From NCBI GenBank assembly GCA_013817375.1, contig JACDCV010000002.1:1-44855 (forward strand): 44,855 nt of DNA, in the 5' to 3' direction. The position numbers and the translations under genes are program-made. The DNA is from Sphingomonas sp. Lineage in GTDB: Bacteria; Pseudomonadota; Alphaproteobacteria; Sphingomonadales; Sphingomonadaceae. Under the pieces are notes generated by a model. That model had not been told where the DNA came from. It saw only the letters and a list, made by a program, of their open reading frames with translations, and did no database searches. Of this stretch, positions 25,413 through 34,165 are shown piece by piece; positions within the stretch are counted from its first letter, which is position 1, and every line of letters begins with the position of its first letter.

Positions 25413-25418
25413 AGGCGC

Positions 25419-25447
25419 TAGATATCACACTGCAATGTGATTGGAAG
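25419..25447 (-). promoter_or_regulatory. Candidate promoter of ribB
   Basis: On the minus strand CTTCCA (25447-25442), a 17-base spacer, TATCTA (25424-25419). It lies in the 52-base gap between ribE and ribB. The -35 match is modest. It would let ribB-ribH be transcribed apart from ribD-ribE. Confidence 0.4.
25424..25441. promoter_or_regulatory. 18-bp near-perfect palindrome upstream of ribB (candidate operator)
   Basis: ATCACACTGCAATGTGAT is symmetric at 16 of 18 positions. It lies 12 bases before the ribB ATG and almost exactly fills the spacer of the candidate promoter. The arms (TCACA-N6-TGTGA) are the reverse of the CRP order (TGTGA-N6-TCACA). RibB itself carries a Cro/XRE-type helix-turn-helix, which makes it the obvious candidate ligand. 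Confidence 0.6.
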
Positions 25448-25464
25448 CGGCAACAATGATGTTC

Positions 25465-26073
25465 CTAATGTGCGCGCGCGGCCAGCATCCGGTCGATATA
25501 GCGGGCGAGAATGTCGACCTCGACATTCAACTGTCGCCCGACCTCGATGTCCCCAAGAGTGGTGCAGCTCCCTGTGTGGGGGATGAGATTGACCGAGAAT
25601 CGCATAGTCCCGTCGTTGGTGTCGCCGACATGGTTTACCGTCAGCGACACTCCGTCGAGCGCTACCGAGCCCTTGCCGGCGAGCAGCGGAGCATAATCTG
25701 GGGGTACGGAAAGGACGATTCGGGTCGATCCGCCTTGCGGATTGACTTCGACGACATCCCCTATGCAATCCACGTGTCCAGTAACGAAATGCCCGCCGAG
25801 CTCATCGCCGACTCGAAGCGAGCGCTCCAGGTTCAGCCTCGCGCTTTCTTTCCACAGGTCCGGCGCGGTGCGCGACAGGGTCTCCGTGGACACGTCCACC
25901 GCAAACCAGTCCTCGCCCTTGTCGACGATTGTCAGGCACACGCCGGAACAGGCGATTGAGGCGCCCAAGTCGATTGTGGAAAGATCGTAGCCGCAGGCGA
26001 TGCGAAGCCTGAGGTCGGCCCGCTGCTCGGCGCTCGCCACTGTGCCGACGTCCGTGACGATCCCGGTGAACAT
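25465..26073 (-). CDS. ribE: Riboflavin synthase, alpha subunit
   Basis: Converts two lumazines to one riboflavin plus a recycled pyrimidine. The 202 residues contain two similar beta-barrel halves: MFTGIVTDVGTV with GASIACSGVCLTIV and FAVDVSTETLSRT, then HFVTGHVDCIGDV with SVALDGVSLTVNHV. Length is typical. It lies between ribD (9-base gap) and ribB (52-base gap). Confidence 0.96.
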   Translation of the reverse strand: MFTGIVTDVGTVASAEQRADLRLRIACGYDLSTIDLGASIACSGVCLTIVDKGEDWFAVDVSTETLSRTAPDLWKESARLNLERSLRVGDELGGHFVTGHVDCIGDVVEVNPQGGSTRIVLSVPPDYAPLLAGKGSVALDGVSLTVNHVGDTNDGTMRFSVNLIPHTGSCTTLGDIEVGRQLNVEVDILARYIDRMLAARAH

Positions 26074-26082
26074 CGCTGCCGC

Positions 26083-27054
26083 CTAGCCCTCGCGGACCCG
26101 CTCGTAAACTTCCAGCCGGTCAACCCCGAGCCTCTGCTCGTCGGCCGGGCGCCAGCGGCCGTGGGCGTCGGCGATTGCATCGAGCCCGACATAGCCGAAC
26201 GACGACTTGCCCTCGCCGACGATGATCGGGGCCCGGTAGATGAGGATCCGGTCGACCGCGTCTTCGGAGAGGAACGCCGTCGCCGTGGCCGATCCGCCTT
26301 CGACCAGCAAATCGTTGACGTCATGAAGCCGGTAGACATCCCTCGGAGAAGACAGGGTTTCCCAGCCGGGAACGGCTTCGCCGCGAGTGAGCAGCGCCCG
26401 CCTCGGAGAGCGCTCCTCGAGGCCCGGGAGCCTGACGTCGAGGCTCGGCTGATCTGCGAGATAGGTGCCGCGCCCGACGAGGATCATGTCGGTGCGCGAC
26501 CGCTCCAGGTGCACGTGGCGTCGCGCATCCTCGCCGGTGATCCACTGCGATTCGCCCGACGGCAGCGCAATCTTGCCGTCGATCGACAGCGCCAGCTTGA
26601 GAGTGATCCGCGGACGCGAAAGCTTCAGGCGGGTGAGGTAGCCGGCGAGCGACCAAGCGGCCGCCTTTCGCCCGGCGCCGAGCTTCACGTCGATGCCCGC
26701 TTCGCGCAGGCGGCCCAGACCCTTGCCCGACGTCCGCGGGTCGGGGTCCTTGAGGGCGACGATCACTCGAGCCGGTTTCGCTTCCACCAGCAGATCCGAG
26801 CAGGCGGGGCCTCGCTCGCTCTGGTGAGCGCAGGGTTCGAGGGTGACATAGACGGTCGAGCCGGCCGCTCGCTCGCCCGCCTGCGCAAGAGCGACGGCTT
26901 CCGCGTGGGGCCGGCCACCGGCCGCAGTTGCTCCGCGCCCAATCACCTCGCCTTGCGGCGAAACGATCAGGCACCCGACATTCGGGTTTGGGGCAGTGCT
27001 TCCGCGCGCGGCTTCGCCGAGTGCCACTGCCTCGGCCATGAACGCCCGGTCCAT
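26083..27054 (-). CDS. ribD: Bifunctional riboflavin deaminase/reductase RibD
   Basis: Carries out the deamination and the NADPH-linked ribosyl reduction in riboflavin synthesis. The 323 residues hold an N-terminal zinc deaminase (PHAEAVAL, then LEPCAHQSERGPACSDLL) and a C-terminal reductase (LKLALSIDGKIALPSGESQW, RTDMILVGRGTYLADQPSL, LLVEGGSATATAFL). I chose the ATG at 27054, giving MDRAFMAEAV. A TTG six codons earlier overlaps the TGA of the preceding gene (TTGA) and may be the real start, since the ATG lacks a ribosome site. The reductase half is slightly compressed but its motifs are intact. Confidence 0.93.
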   Translation of the reverse strand: MDRAFMAEAVALGEAARGSTAPNPNVGCLIVSPQGEVIGRGATAAGGRPHAEAVALAQAGERAAGSTVYVTLEPCAHQSERGPACSDLLVEAKPARVIVALKDPDPRTSGKGLGRLREAGIDVKLGAGRKAAAWSLAGYLTRLKLSRPRITLKLALSIDGKIALPSGESQWITGEDARRHVHLERSRTDMILVGRGTYLADQPSLDVRLPGLEERSPRRALLTRGEAVPGWETLSSPRDVYRLHDVNDLLVEGGSATATAFLSEDAVDRILIYRAPIIVGEGKSSFGYVGLDAIADAHGRWRPADEQRLGVDRLEVYERVREG

Positions 27055-27068
27055 GGTGCGGGCGCCGG

Positions 27069-27389
27069 TCAAATCCCGAGCTGGTTCTCGAGATTCTGGA
27101 ACTGACGCTGCTTTTCGAGTTCGGCAGCGCGTCTCGCCGCCTGGCGCTTCTTCTGGTCGGCGATGATCTCGGCGTCGGTGCGGTCGGAACTCCAGCTTTC
27201 GACATAGACGATCTGTGCGCCGGGCGCGGTGTTGATCTTCGAATCGACGGTGAATATGATGACGATGATGATCGTCGAGAGAAAGGCGAGGGTCGCGCCA
27301 AGGACTTTCTCCCGGCCGCGCTGCCGAAGGAAGGCTGCAAGGTCGCGGAACGCGGCGCGCGGGCCGACGGGACGGGGAAACCAGGACAT
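27069..27389 (-). CDS. Small single-pass membrane protein, function unknown
   Basis: A 106-residue protein with one strong transmembrane helix (about 29-47, LGATLAFLSTIIIVIIFTV). A short basic, cytoplasmic-looking N-terminus precedes it, and a charged C-terminal helix rich in Arg, Glu, Gln and Lys follows (about 72-103, likely coiled coil). I do not recognise a family. It is the first gene in the riboflavin run, and its stop overlaps a possible TTG start of ribD. The preceding 96 bases (27390-27485) have a possible -10 TATCTT very close to its ATG. Confidence 0.7.
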   Translation of the reverse strand: MSWFPRPVGPRAAFRDLAAFLRQRGREKVLGATLAFLSTIIIVIIFTVDSKINTAPGAQIVYVESWSSDRTDAEIIADQKKRQAARRAAELEKQRQFQNLENQLGI

Positions 27390-27485
27390 GACGCAAAGAT
27401 AGGGCCTGCCACCGGGGAGCGCCAGCGGGGGACTGCGTCCATAGACCAGGTAGCGCCTGGCGGCTGCGAGGAAGGCTCGTCGGCG

Positions 27486-28808
27486 CTATTGAAGGCGGGC
27501 GGCGGCCTCAAGGCGCTGGACCACCCGTTGCTTGCCGATGCGTCGGACCAGCCCTGCCATTTCCGGGCCGCTGTCGCGGCCGGTGATCGCCAGGCGGAGC
27601 GGGTGGAACAGTGCTTTGCCCTTTGCGCCCGTCGCGGCCTTCACTTGGTCGGCGAGCTGACGCCATGGCTCGGCCGACCAGTCGAGATCGGCGGCGACGG
27701 ACGCAGCTTCCCCGACGACGGCCCTCTCGTCGTCGCCGAGCTCGGGAGGGTCGATCGATCCGTGCAACATCGGCAGCCACTGGGCGAAATCGGAGACGCG
27801 GGTGAGGTTGGGCCGAACCAGCTCCCAATCCTCCGCGCAGGCTTCGGCCGGCAGTCGGGCGCGCACCTGGTCGAACTCGAGGGCATGAACGAGCTTCGCA
27901 TTGACCAGCTCCACATCGTGCGAGTCGAAATGCGCCGGCGCCCGGCCGAAGTGCGCGAAGTCGAAATCGCTTGCGAGCTCGTCCAGGCTGGTCATCGGCT
28001 CGACCGGTTGCGACGTGCCGATCCGCGCCAGCACCGACAGCATCGCCATCGGCTCGATCCCCTCCTCGCGAAGATGCTGGGCGCCGTAGGAGCCGAGGCG
28101 TTTCGACAATTTGCCCTCGGCGGCAACCAGCAGCGCCTCGTGGGCGAAGTGCGGGGCCTTGCTCCCCAGCGCATCGAACATCTGGATCTGCACTGCGCTG
28201 TTCGACACATGGTCCTCGCCGCGCACGATGTGGGTGATTTCAAGGTCGATGTCGTCGATCACGCTCGGCAAAAGGTAGAGCCAGCTTCCGTCCTCGCGGC
28301 GAACGACGGGGTCGGAAAGCAGCTTCGGGTCGAACGCTTGCTGACCCCGAATGAGATCGGTCCAGGCGATCGGCCGGTCATGGTCGAGCCTGAACCGCCA
28401 GTGCGGGGAGCGGCCTTCCGGTATTGCCGCGTCGGCTGCCTTGCGCTCGTAGACAGGCGGCAGCCCGCGGCCGAGGAGTATCTTGCGGCGAAGCTCGAGC
28501 TCCTCGGGAGTCTCGTAACAGGCATAGACCCGGCCCGCCGACTTCAGCCGCTCGAACTCCCGGCTGTAGAGGTCGAACCGCTCCGACTGCCGGACAATTC
28601 GGTACGGGGTGAGGCCCATCCATTCGAGGTCATCGCGGATGGCCTGGTCGAACTCGGAGGTGGAGCGCTCGGCGTCGGTGTCGTCGATCCTCAGCAGGAA
28701 CGTTCCACCATGCCTCAGCGCGAACAGATAATTGTGAAGCGCGGTGCGGATGTTGCCGACATGAAGCCGCCCGGTGGGCGACGGAGCGAAGCGGGTTACG
28801 ACTTTCAT
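27486..28808 (-). CDS. gltX: Glutamate-tRNA ligase
   Basis: Charges tRNA with glutamate. The 440 residues show the class I nucleotide site PSPTGRLHVGN near the N-terminus, IDDTDAERS, IVRGEDHVSN, and GKLSKRLG as the KMSKS-type loop, followed by a helical anticodon-binding region. Alphaproteobacteria often have two GluRS forms, and which one this is cannot be settled here. It lacks the short form expected of glutamyl-Q tRNA(Asp) synthetase. It overlaps nadE upstream by four bases (ATGA). Confidence 0.93.
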   Translation of the reverse strand: MKVVTRFAPSPTGRLHVGNIRTALHNYLFALRHGGTFLLRIDDTDAERSTSEFDQAIRDDLEWMGLTPYRIVRQSERFDLYSREFERLKSAGRVYACYETPEELELRRKILLGRGLPPVYERKAADAAIPEGRSPHWRFRLDHDRPIAWTDLIRGQQAFDPKLLSDPVVRREDGSWLYLLPSVIDDIDLEITHIVRGEDHVSNSAVQIQMFDALGSKAPHFAHEALLVAAEGKLSKRLGSYGAQHLREEGIEPMAMLSVLARIGTSQPVEPMTSLDELASDFDFAHFGRAPAHFDSHDVELVNAKLVHALEFDQVRARLPAEACAEDWELVRPNLTRVSDFAQWLPMLHGSIDPPELGDDERAVVGEAASVAADLDWSAEPWRQLADQVKAATGAKGKALFHPLRLAITGRDSGPEMAGLVRRIGKQRVVQRLEAAARLQ

Positions 28809-30472
28809 CTCGGGCCGGTGTGGAAGAAATTGCTGATCGGGTAACGGCGGTCGCGGCCGAAATTGCGGGCTCCGATCTTCACGCCCGGCGGCGCTTGCCG
28901 ACGCTTATACTCGGCGCGAAGAACCATTCGCTCGATATCGCCGACAAGGGCGAGGTTGGCACCGGTTGAGAGCGCGACCTCCTTCACCGACATTTCCTTG
29001 TCGACGAGGCCTTCGAGGATCGCGTCGAGCGTTTCGTAAGGCGGGAGCGTATCCTGGTCCTTCTGGCCGGGCCTGAGCTCGGCCGTCGGCGGCTTGGTAA
29101 CGACGTTGGCCGGCATCACCGGCCCGTCGGGGCCCAGCGCCCCGGCCGGCTTTACTCGATTGCGCCACTCGGACAGCGCGAAGACGGTGCTCTTGTACGC
29201 GTCTTTCAGCACCGAATAGCCGCCCGCCATGTCGCCGTAGAGCGTTGCATAGCCAACGCTCATCTCGCTCTTGTTGCCGGTGGTCAGGAGCATCGGCCCG
29301 AACTTGTTGGACAGCGCCATCAGAAGCACCATTCGCAAGCGCGCCTGGATATTCTCCTCAGCGACATTAGGGTCGGTGCCGGCAAAGGCGTCGGCCAGCA
29401 TGCCGTCGAATGCGTCCACCGCCGGGGCAATGGAGATGACGTCATGGCGGCAGCCAAGCAGGCGGGCGCACTCGCTGGCGTCTTCCAGGCTCTCGTCGCT
29501 GGTATATCTGGACGGCATCATCACGCCCCACAGCCTGTCGGGGCCGAGCGCATCGACCGCGATGGCAGCCGAAAGGGCGCTGTCGATGCCGCCCGACAGG
29601 CCGAGGATGATTCCCGGAAAGCCATTGCGGCCGACATAATCGGCAAGCCCCATCATCATCGCGTGATAGACGTCCTCAGGGTAAGGATCGAGCGCGTGGC
29701 GATCACGGGTAGCGCATCGCCAGCCCTCGGCCTCGCGGCGCCAGTCGGTGAGGATCAGCGCCTCTTCCCAGTCGGGCATCTGCACCGGGACGCCGCCGTC
29801 GGGGTGCATGATGAACGACGAGCCGTCGAACACGATTTCGTCCTGGCCGCCGACCCGGTTCACATAGGCGATCGGAAGTTTTGTCATTGTGCAGCGCGAG
29901 CGGACCAGATCCTGCCTCAGATCGTCCTTGTGAAGCTCGTACGGACTGCCGTTGGTGACGAGGAGCATTTCGGCGCCCGCTTGCGCGAGATGGCCGCAGA
30001 CGACCTCCTGCCAGATATCCTCGCAGATCGGGAAGCCGATCTTCACGCCCAGGAACTCGATCGGCTCCGGAAGCGGCCCGGGGGTGAAGATGCGCTTCTC
30101 GTCGAAGGTCCCGTAATTGGGAAGCTCGCGCTTGAGGACCCGGCCCAGCACTCGTCCCTCGTTGGCGAGGACTGCGGCATTATACGTCGCCCCGCCCTCC
30201 GCAATGATGGTTCCGATCAGCATCGCCGGCCCCGGCGCCACGGTCGCGGCAACCAGCCCCTCGGCAACCTCCATCGTCCGGCGCACGAACTCGGGGTTGA
30301 GAACCAGGTCCTCGGGCGGATAGCCGGTGACCTGGAGCTCCGGGTAGAGGATCAGGTCGGCGCCGGCCGCTTTGTCGCGCATCGCCAGCATCGCCGCGGC
30401 ATTTGCTTCGAGGTCGCCGACCCGCTGGTTCATCTGGGCGAGCGCGATTGTCAGCCTGTCGGTCATTGCCAT
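28805..30472 (-). CDS. nadE: Glutamine-dependent NAD+ synthetase
   Basis: Makes NAD from nicotinic acid adenine dinucleotide, using ammonia from glutamine. The N-terminal nitrilase-like domain has the triad E45, K114 and C150 (PICEDIW). The C-terminal synthetase domain has the ATP loop LGLSGGIDSALS. At 555 residues it is the usual length for this form. A second ATG lies two codons in; AAAGGCGGG upstream could serve either. It is divergent from prs and upstream of gltX. Confidence 0.96.
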   Translation of the reverse strand: MAMTDRLTIALAQMNQRVGDLEANAAAMLAMRDKAAGADLILYPELQVTGYPPEDLVLNPEFVRRTMEVAEGLVAATVAPGPAMLIGTIIAEGGATYNAAVLANEGRVLGRVLKRELPNYGTFDEKRIFTPGPLPEPIEFLGVKIGFPICEDIWQEVVCGHLAQAGAEMLLVTNGSPYELHKDDLRQDLVRSRCTMTKLPIAYVNRVGGQDEIVFDGSSFIMHPDGGVPVQMPDWEEALILTDWRREAEGWRCATRDRHALDPYPEDVYHAMMMGLADYVGRNGFPGIILGLSGGIDSALSAAIAVDALGPDRLWGVMMPSRYTSDESLEDASECARLLGCRHDVISIAPAVDAFDGMLADAFAGTDPNVAEENIQARLRMVLLMALSNKFGPMLLTTGNKSEMSVGYATLYGDMAGGYSVLKDAYKSTVFALSEWRNRVKPAGALGPDGPVMPANVVTKPPTAELRPGQKDQDTLPPYETLDAILEGLVDKEMSVKEVALSTGANLALVGDIERMVLRAEYKRRQAPPGVKIGARNFGRDRRYPISNFFHTGPR

Positions 30473-30524
30473 CCCGCCTTTAACGCTCGAGGGCGCGTCG
30501 GCAAGCGAAGCTGCTCATGGGGCT

Positions 30525-30553
30525 TTGCGCGAAGCGCTCGCCGTGGCTAAGGC
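30525..30553 (+). promoter_or_regulatory. Candidate promoter of prs
   Basis: TTGCGC (30525-30530), 17 bases, TAAGGC (30548-30553) in the context GGCTAAGGC. This would leave a leader of about 25 bases containing the GGGGAG ribosome site. A similar GGCTAAGGC element precedes pheS. Confidence 0.4.
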
Positions 30554-30582
30554 TGCCGAACCGCCGCTGGGGAGCACGCGAT

Positions 30583-31518
<936 letters not shown>

Positions 31519-31530
31519 GGCATCGCCTGC

Positions 31531-32106
31531 GTGTGCAACCTCTATCGAATCGAAAAGAACCCTGACGCGATCCGGCGCCTGTTCGCCGGCGTGGATATCG
31601 CCCTCACCTTCCCCGAAGGCATACCCAATTTCGAACCGGCCGACGTCCACATCACCGACCGGGCGCCGGTGGTTCGGTGGGCCGAAAATGCAGCCGAACT
31701 CGTTATCCGCCGCTGGTCCTGGCCCGCACCCGGCGGCAAGCCCGTCTTCAACATGCGCTCCGACGGCCGCAACTTCGCCAAAGACCGCTGCCTGGTCCCG
31801 CTCGACGGCTTCTATGAATATACCAAGCCCGACGATCCCAGGCAGAAGCGCAAGACCTGCTGGCTGTTTCGGCCGGGCGAAGGGCAGGAGTTCGCCATCG
31901 CCGGATTGCTCAGTCAGCATCCGCAAGTGGGCGAGGCCTTCACCTTGCTGACGGCGCCGCCCGGACCCGACCTCGAGCCCTATCACAATCGCCAGATCGC
32001 GCTGCTAAGGCCCGACCAGTGGCGCTCCTGGCTGGACGGGAGCGCAAAGTCGCTCGACCTGCTCGGGCCGACTCCTGCCGGCTCGCTGGACGTCGCTCCC
32101 GCCTGA
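31531..32106 (+). CDS. SOS-response-associated peptidase (SRAP/HMCES/YedK family)
   Basis: SRAP proteins crosslink covalently to abasic sites in single-stranded DNA through Cys2 and so shield them. The GTG at 31531 places cysteine at position 2 (MCNLYR). Other active-site residues are visible: N74 in PVFNMRSD, E96 in RCLVPLDGFYEY, and H152 in EPYHNRQI. At 191 residues it is a compact member. The segment around H152 departs from the more usual HxRMP form. It follows prs by 12 bases and is probably co-transcribed. Confidence 0.9.
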   Translation: MCNLYRIEKNPDAIRRLFAGVDIALTFPEGIPNFEPADVHITDRAPVVRWAENAAELVIRRWSWPAPGGKPVFNMRSDGRNFAKDRCLVPLDGFYEYTKPDDPRQKRKTCWLFRPGEGQEFAIAGLLSQHPQVGEAFTLLTAPPGPDLEPYHNRQIALLRPDQWRSWLDGSAKSLDLLGPTPAGSLDVAPA

Positions 32107-32136
32107 GCCTTTTCGCCGCGGCTGCGTTAGAAACCC

Positions 32137-32796
32137 ATGCCCAATGTCCTCATCACCGGAGCGAACCGCGGTCTTGGCCTCGAATTCGCTCGCCAATATT
32201 CCGCCGACGGCTGGAACGTCATCGCCACAGTCCGCGACAGCAGCCCCGAGCTCGACGAGCTCGAAGTCCGCATCGAGCAGCTCGACATGCGCGACCTCGA
32301 TGCGGTCGAGGGCTTTGGCGAGCGGATCGACGAGCTCGATCTGCTAATCGCCAACGCCGGCACCTACGGTCCCAAGTCCGTCACCACTGAGGAGGACGCC
32401 CGCGGCTGGTCGGAAACATTCGCGGTCAACACCATCGCGCCCTTCCTGCTGGCCCAGTCGGTGCTCGCAAAGGTCGCGGCGAGCCGCGGAAAGCTGATCG
32501 CCATCAGCACCCGGATGGGAAGCATCGCGGAGAACACGTCCGGCGGGTTCATCGCCTACCGCTCGTCCAAGTCGGCGCTGAACTCTGCCTGGCGGAGCCT
32601 CGCCATCGACAGCCGCGATCAGGGAGTGATCGCCGCAATGCTCCATCCCGGCTGGGTTCAGACGCGGATGGGCGGGCCTTCCGCTCCCATCGAACCGCCA
32701 GAGAGCGTGGCCGCCATGCGGCAGGTGATCGAGGGACTTGGCCCCGACCAGTCCGGCGGCTTCTTCAGCTATGACGGAAGCGAGATAGTATGGTAG
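32137..32796 (+). CDS. Short-chain dehydrogenase/reductase
   Basis: An NAD(P)-dependent oxidoreductase of the classical SDR fold, 219 residues. Visible are the cofactor loop TGANRGLG (7-14), NAG (73-75), the catalytic tyrosine and lysine in YRSSK (141-145), and PGWVQTRMGG after the active site. It resembles C-factor/sniffer-type SDRs. The substrate is unknown. It follows the SRAP gene by 30 bases and ends just before the rpmI promoter. Confidence 0.9.
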   Translation: MPNVLITGANRGLGLEFARQYSADGWNVIATVRDSSPELDELEVRIEQLDMRDLDAVEGFGERIDELDLLIANAGTYGPKSVTTEEDARGWSETFAVNTIAPFLLAQSVLAKVAASRGKLIAISTRMGSIAENTSGGFIAYRSSKSALNSAWRSLAIDSRDQGVIAAMLHPGWVQTRMGGPSAPIEPPESVAAMRQVIEGLGPDQSGGFFSYDGSEIVW

Positions 32797-32806
32797 GCGC
32801 CCGCGC

Positions 32807-32835
32807 TTGCCAGAATTGCGCTCGCCCTCTATAGG
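32807..32835 (+). promoter_or_regulatory. Candidate promoter of rpmI-rplT
   Basis: TTGCCA (32807-32812), exactly 17 bases, TATAGG (32830-32835). The predicted leader is about 80 bases and begins with a small hairpin. It is one of the clearest promoter matches in the window. Confidence 0.6.
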
Positions 32836-32843
32836 CCCGCGCT

Positions 32844-32859
32844 TTCCAGCCTACTGGAA
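32844..32859 (+). other. Hairpin at the start of the rpmI leader
   Basis: TTCCAG-CCTA-CTGGAA, a perfect 6-bp stem with a 4-base loop right after the predicted transcription start. L20 controls its own operon through leader RNA in other bacteria, so this could be part of such a control site or a 5' stabilising hairpin. Confidence 0.4.
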
Positions 32860-32922
32860 TCACTCGAACGCGTCCGGCCATCTGGGGCTGCCGCGGCCGT
32901 TCATGAATGTCAGGAGACAAAA

Positions 32923-33126
32923 ATGCCCAAGCTCAAGACGAAGAGCGGCGTCAAGAAGCGCTTCAAGCTCACCGCCACCGGCAAGGTGAAGCACGGAGTC
33001 GCCGGAAAGCGCCACCGGCTGATCAGCCATAACGCCAAATATATCCGCCAGAACCGCGGCACAGAGGTCCTCGCCGTCGCCGACACGGCGCGCGTGAAGC
33101 TCTGGGCTCCGTACGGCCTGAAGTAG
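32923..33126 (+). CDS. rpmI: 50S ribosomal protein L35
   Basis: A 67-residue basic ribosomal protein, full length, starting [17 protein letters not shown] and containing [19 protein letters not shown]. The ribosome site is AGGAG. rplT follows after 10 bases. infC, often the first gene of this operon, is not upstream; an unrelated SDR gene and a promoter are there instead. Confidence 0.98.
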   Translation: MPKLKTKSGVKKRFKLTATGKVKHGVAGKRHRLISHNAKYIRQNRGTEVLAVADTARVKLWAPYGLK

Positions 33127-33136
33127 GGAGCGCGAC

Positions 33137-33514
33137 ATGCCACGCATCAAACGCGGCGTAACCACGCGCGCCAAGCACAAAAGGATTCTCGATCAGGCGA
33201 AGGGCTATTACGGCCGCCGCAAGAACACGATCCGGATCGCCCGCCAGGCCGTGGAGAAGGCCGGCCAGTACGCCTATCGCGACCGCAAGGTTAAGAAGCG
33301 CAGCTTCCGCGCCTTGTGGATCCAGCGGATCAACGCCGCTGTCCGCGCCGAGGGACTAACCTACGGCCAGTTCATCCACGCGCTCAAGCTCGCGAACATC
33401 GATCTCGACCGCAAAGTGCTCGCCGACATTGCGATGCATGAAGGCGATGCCTTCAAGGGCATCATCGCCCAGGCGAAGCAGGCGATCGAGAACAAGGAAA
33501 AGGCGACCGCTTAA
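33137..33514 (+). CDS. rplT: 50S ribosomal protein L20
   Basis: Early-assembly 23S rRNA-binding protein and, in other bacteria, translational autoregulator of this operon. The 125 residues show [51 protein letters not shown] and the globular end [21 protein letters not shown]. It is followed by a clear terminator, so pheST downstream is not part of this transcript. Confidence 0.98.
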   Translation: MPRIKRGVTTRAKHKRILDQAKGYYGRRKNTIRIARQAVEKAGQYAYRDRKVKKRSFRALWIQRINAAVRAEGLTYGQFIHALKLANIDLDRKVLADIAMHEGDAFKGIIAQAKQAIENKEKATA

Positions 33515-33540
33515 GCCTTCCGATCAAACGAACAAGCGAG

Positions 33541-33572
33541 GGCGTCGGGAGTGATCCCGGCGCCTTTCTTTT
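33541..33572 (+). terminator. Rho-independent terminator after rplT
   Basis: GGCGTCGGGA-GTGA-TCCCGGCGCC, a 10-bp stem with one T-G pair, followed by TTTCTTTT. It ends at the stop codon of the convergent hypothetical gene. Confidence 0.88.
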
Positions 33573-34086
33573 AGTTGTTGAAGACCTGGCGTATTTTGGC
33601 ATCACACGGTCCCGCCGCGATCGACACGTTCGCGCCGCTCCGGTCGACGCAGACTATTCTAACCAACTCTTGGCCATCGATGCCTGCAATCATCGCCGTT
33701 GGTGTCGTGTTGCCCGTTCTAATTCGAACGACAGCAAGCCTGTGGCCGTAACGCTCAACCAGAACACTCTCTCCACTAATCTGTCTCAGCGACTGTGGAA
33801 CGGACGCTGCGTCCCAATATTTCTCGGCGTTTGCCGCAGTGCGTTCGAGAGTCCACGCCTCCAGGTTCGCTAGGAGTTCTTGGTCGAAATCGGCCTCGGT
33901 GATTCCCTCAGATGGTTGCCTAGAGACAATTGCTTCGGTTTCAGCAAAGCTCGGCACTGCGGGGTTACGGGCTGCATCCGATGCATTCGCTCTCTCTGCC
34001 GTCGTTCTGCCCAGGAATTGTGCAACAGGAATGACCAAAATCATTCCAGCTATTGCGAGCACCCACTGCTTGCCACTAATGCTCAT
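33571..34086 (-). CDS. Hypothetical protein with N-terminal membrane anchor
   Basis: A 171-residue protein of no family I recognise. Residues 8-26 form one hydrophobic segment (WVLAIAGMILVIPVAQFLG), acting as an anchor or uncleaved signal. The rest is soluble and probably periplasmic. Two cysteines near the C-terminus (VCVDRSG and AGPCDAK) could form a disulfide. I chose the ATG at 34086 with GGAG upstream; a TTG precedes it. Its base composition is visibly less GC-rich than its neighbours, hinting at later acquisition. It converges on the rplT terminator. Confidence 0.65.
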   Translation of the reverse strand: MSISGKQWVLAIAGMILVIPVAQFLGRTTAERANASDAARNPAVPSFAETEAIVSRQPSEGITEADFDQELLANLEAWTLERTAANAEKYWDAASVPQSLRQISGESVLVERYGHRLAVVRIRTGNTTPTAMIAGIDGQELVRIVCVDRSGANVSIAAGPCDAKIRQVFNN

Positions 34087-34165
34087 CAACTGCTCCCCCC
34101 GATCCGGCAGCTGCGCGAAGCATGGCCGCTTTGGCGCTTACCCGCAATGCGTCGAGACCAGCGGT

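Noticed and set aside
25424-25441. CRP-type binding site before ribB
   Set aside because: CRP sites read TGTGA-N6-TCACA; here the arms are in the opposite order (TCACA-N6-TGTGA).
25413-27485. FMN riboswitch controlling the rib genes
   Set aside because: The gaps before ribB (52 bases), before ribD (14 bases) and before the first gene (96 bases) are shorter than an FMN riboswitch, and no RFN-type conserved core was seen.
27489-28844. 451-codon plus-strand frame opposite gltX, and the 479-codon minus-strand frame 30547-31986 opposite prs
   Set aside because: Both are antisense shadows of recognised essential genes with no family features.
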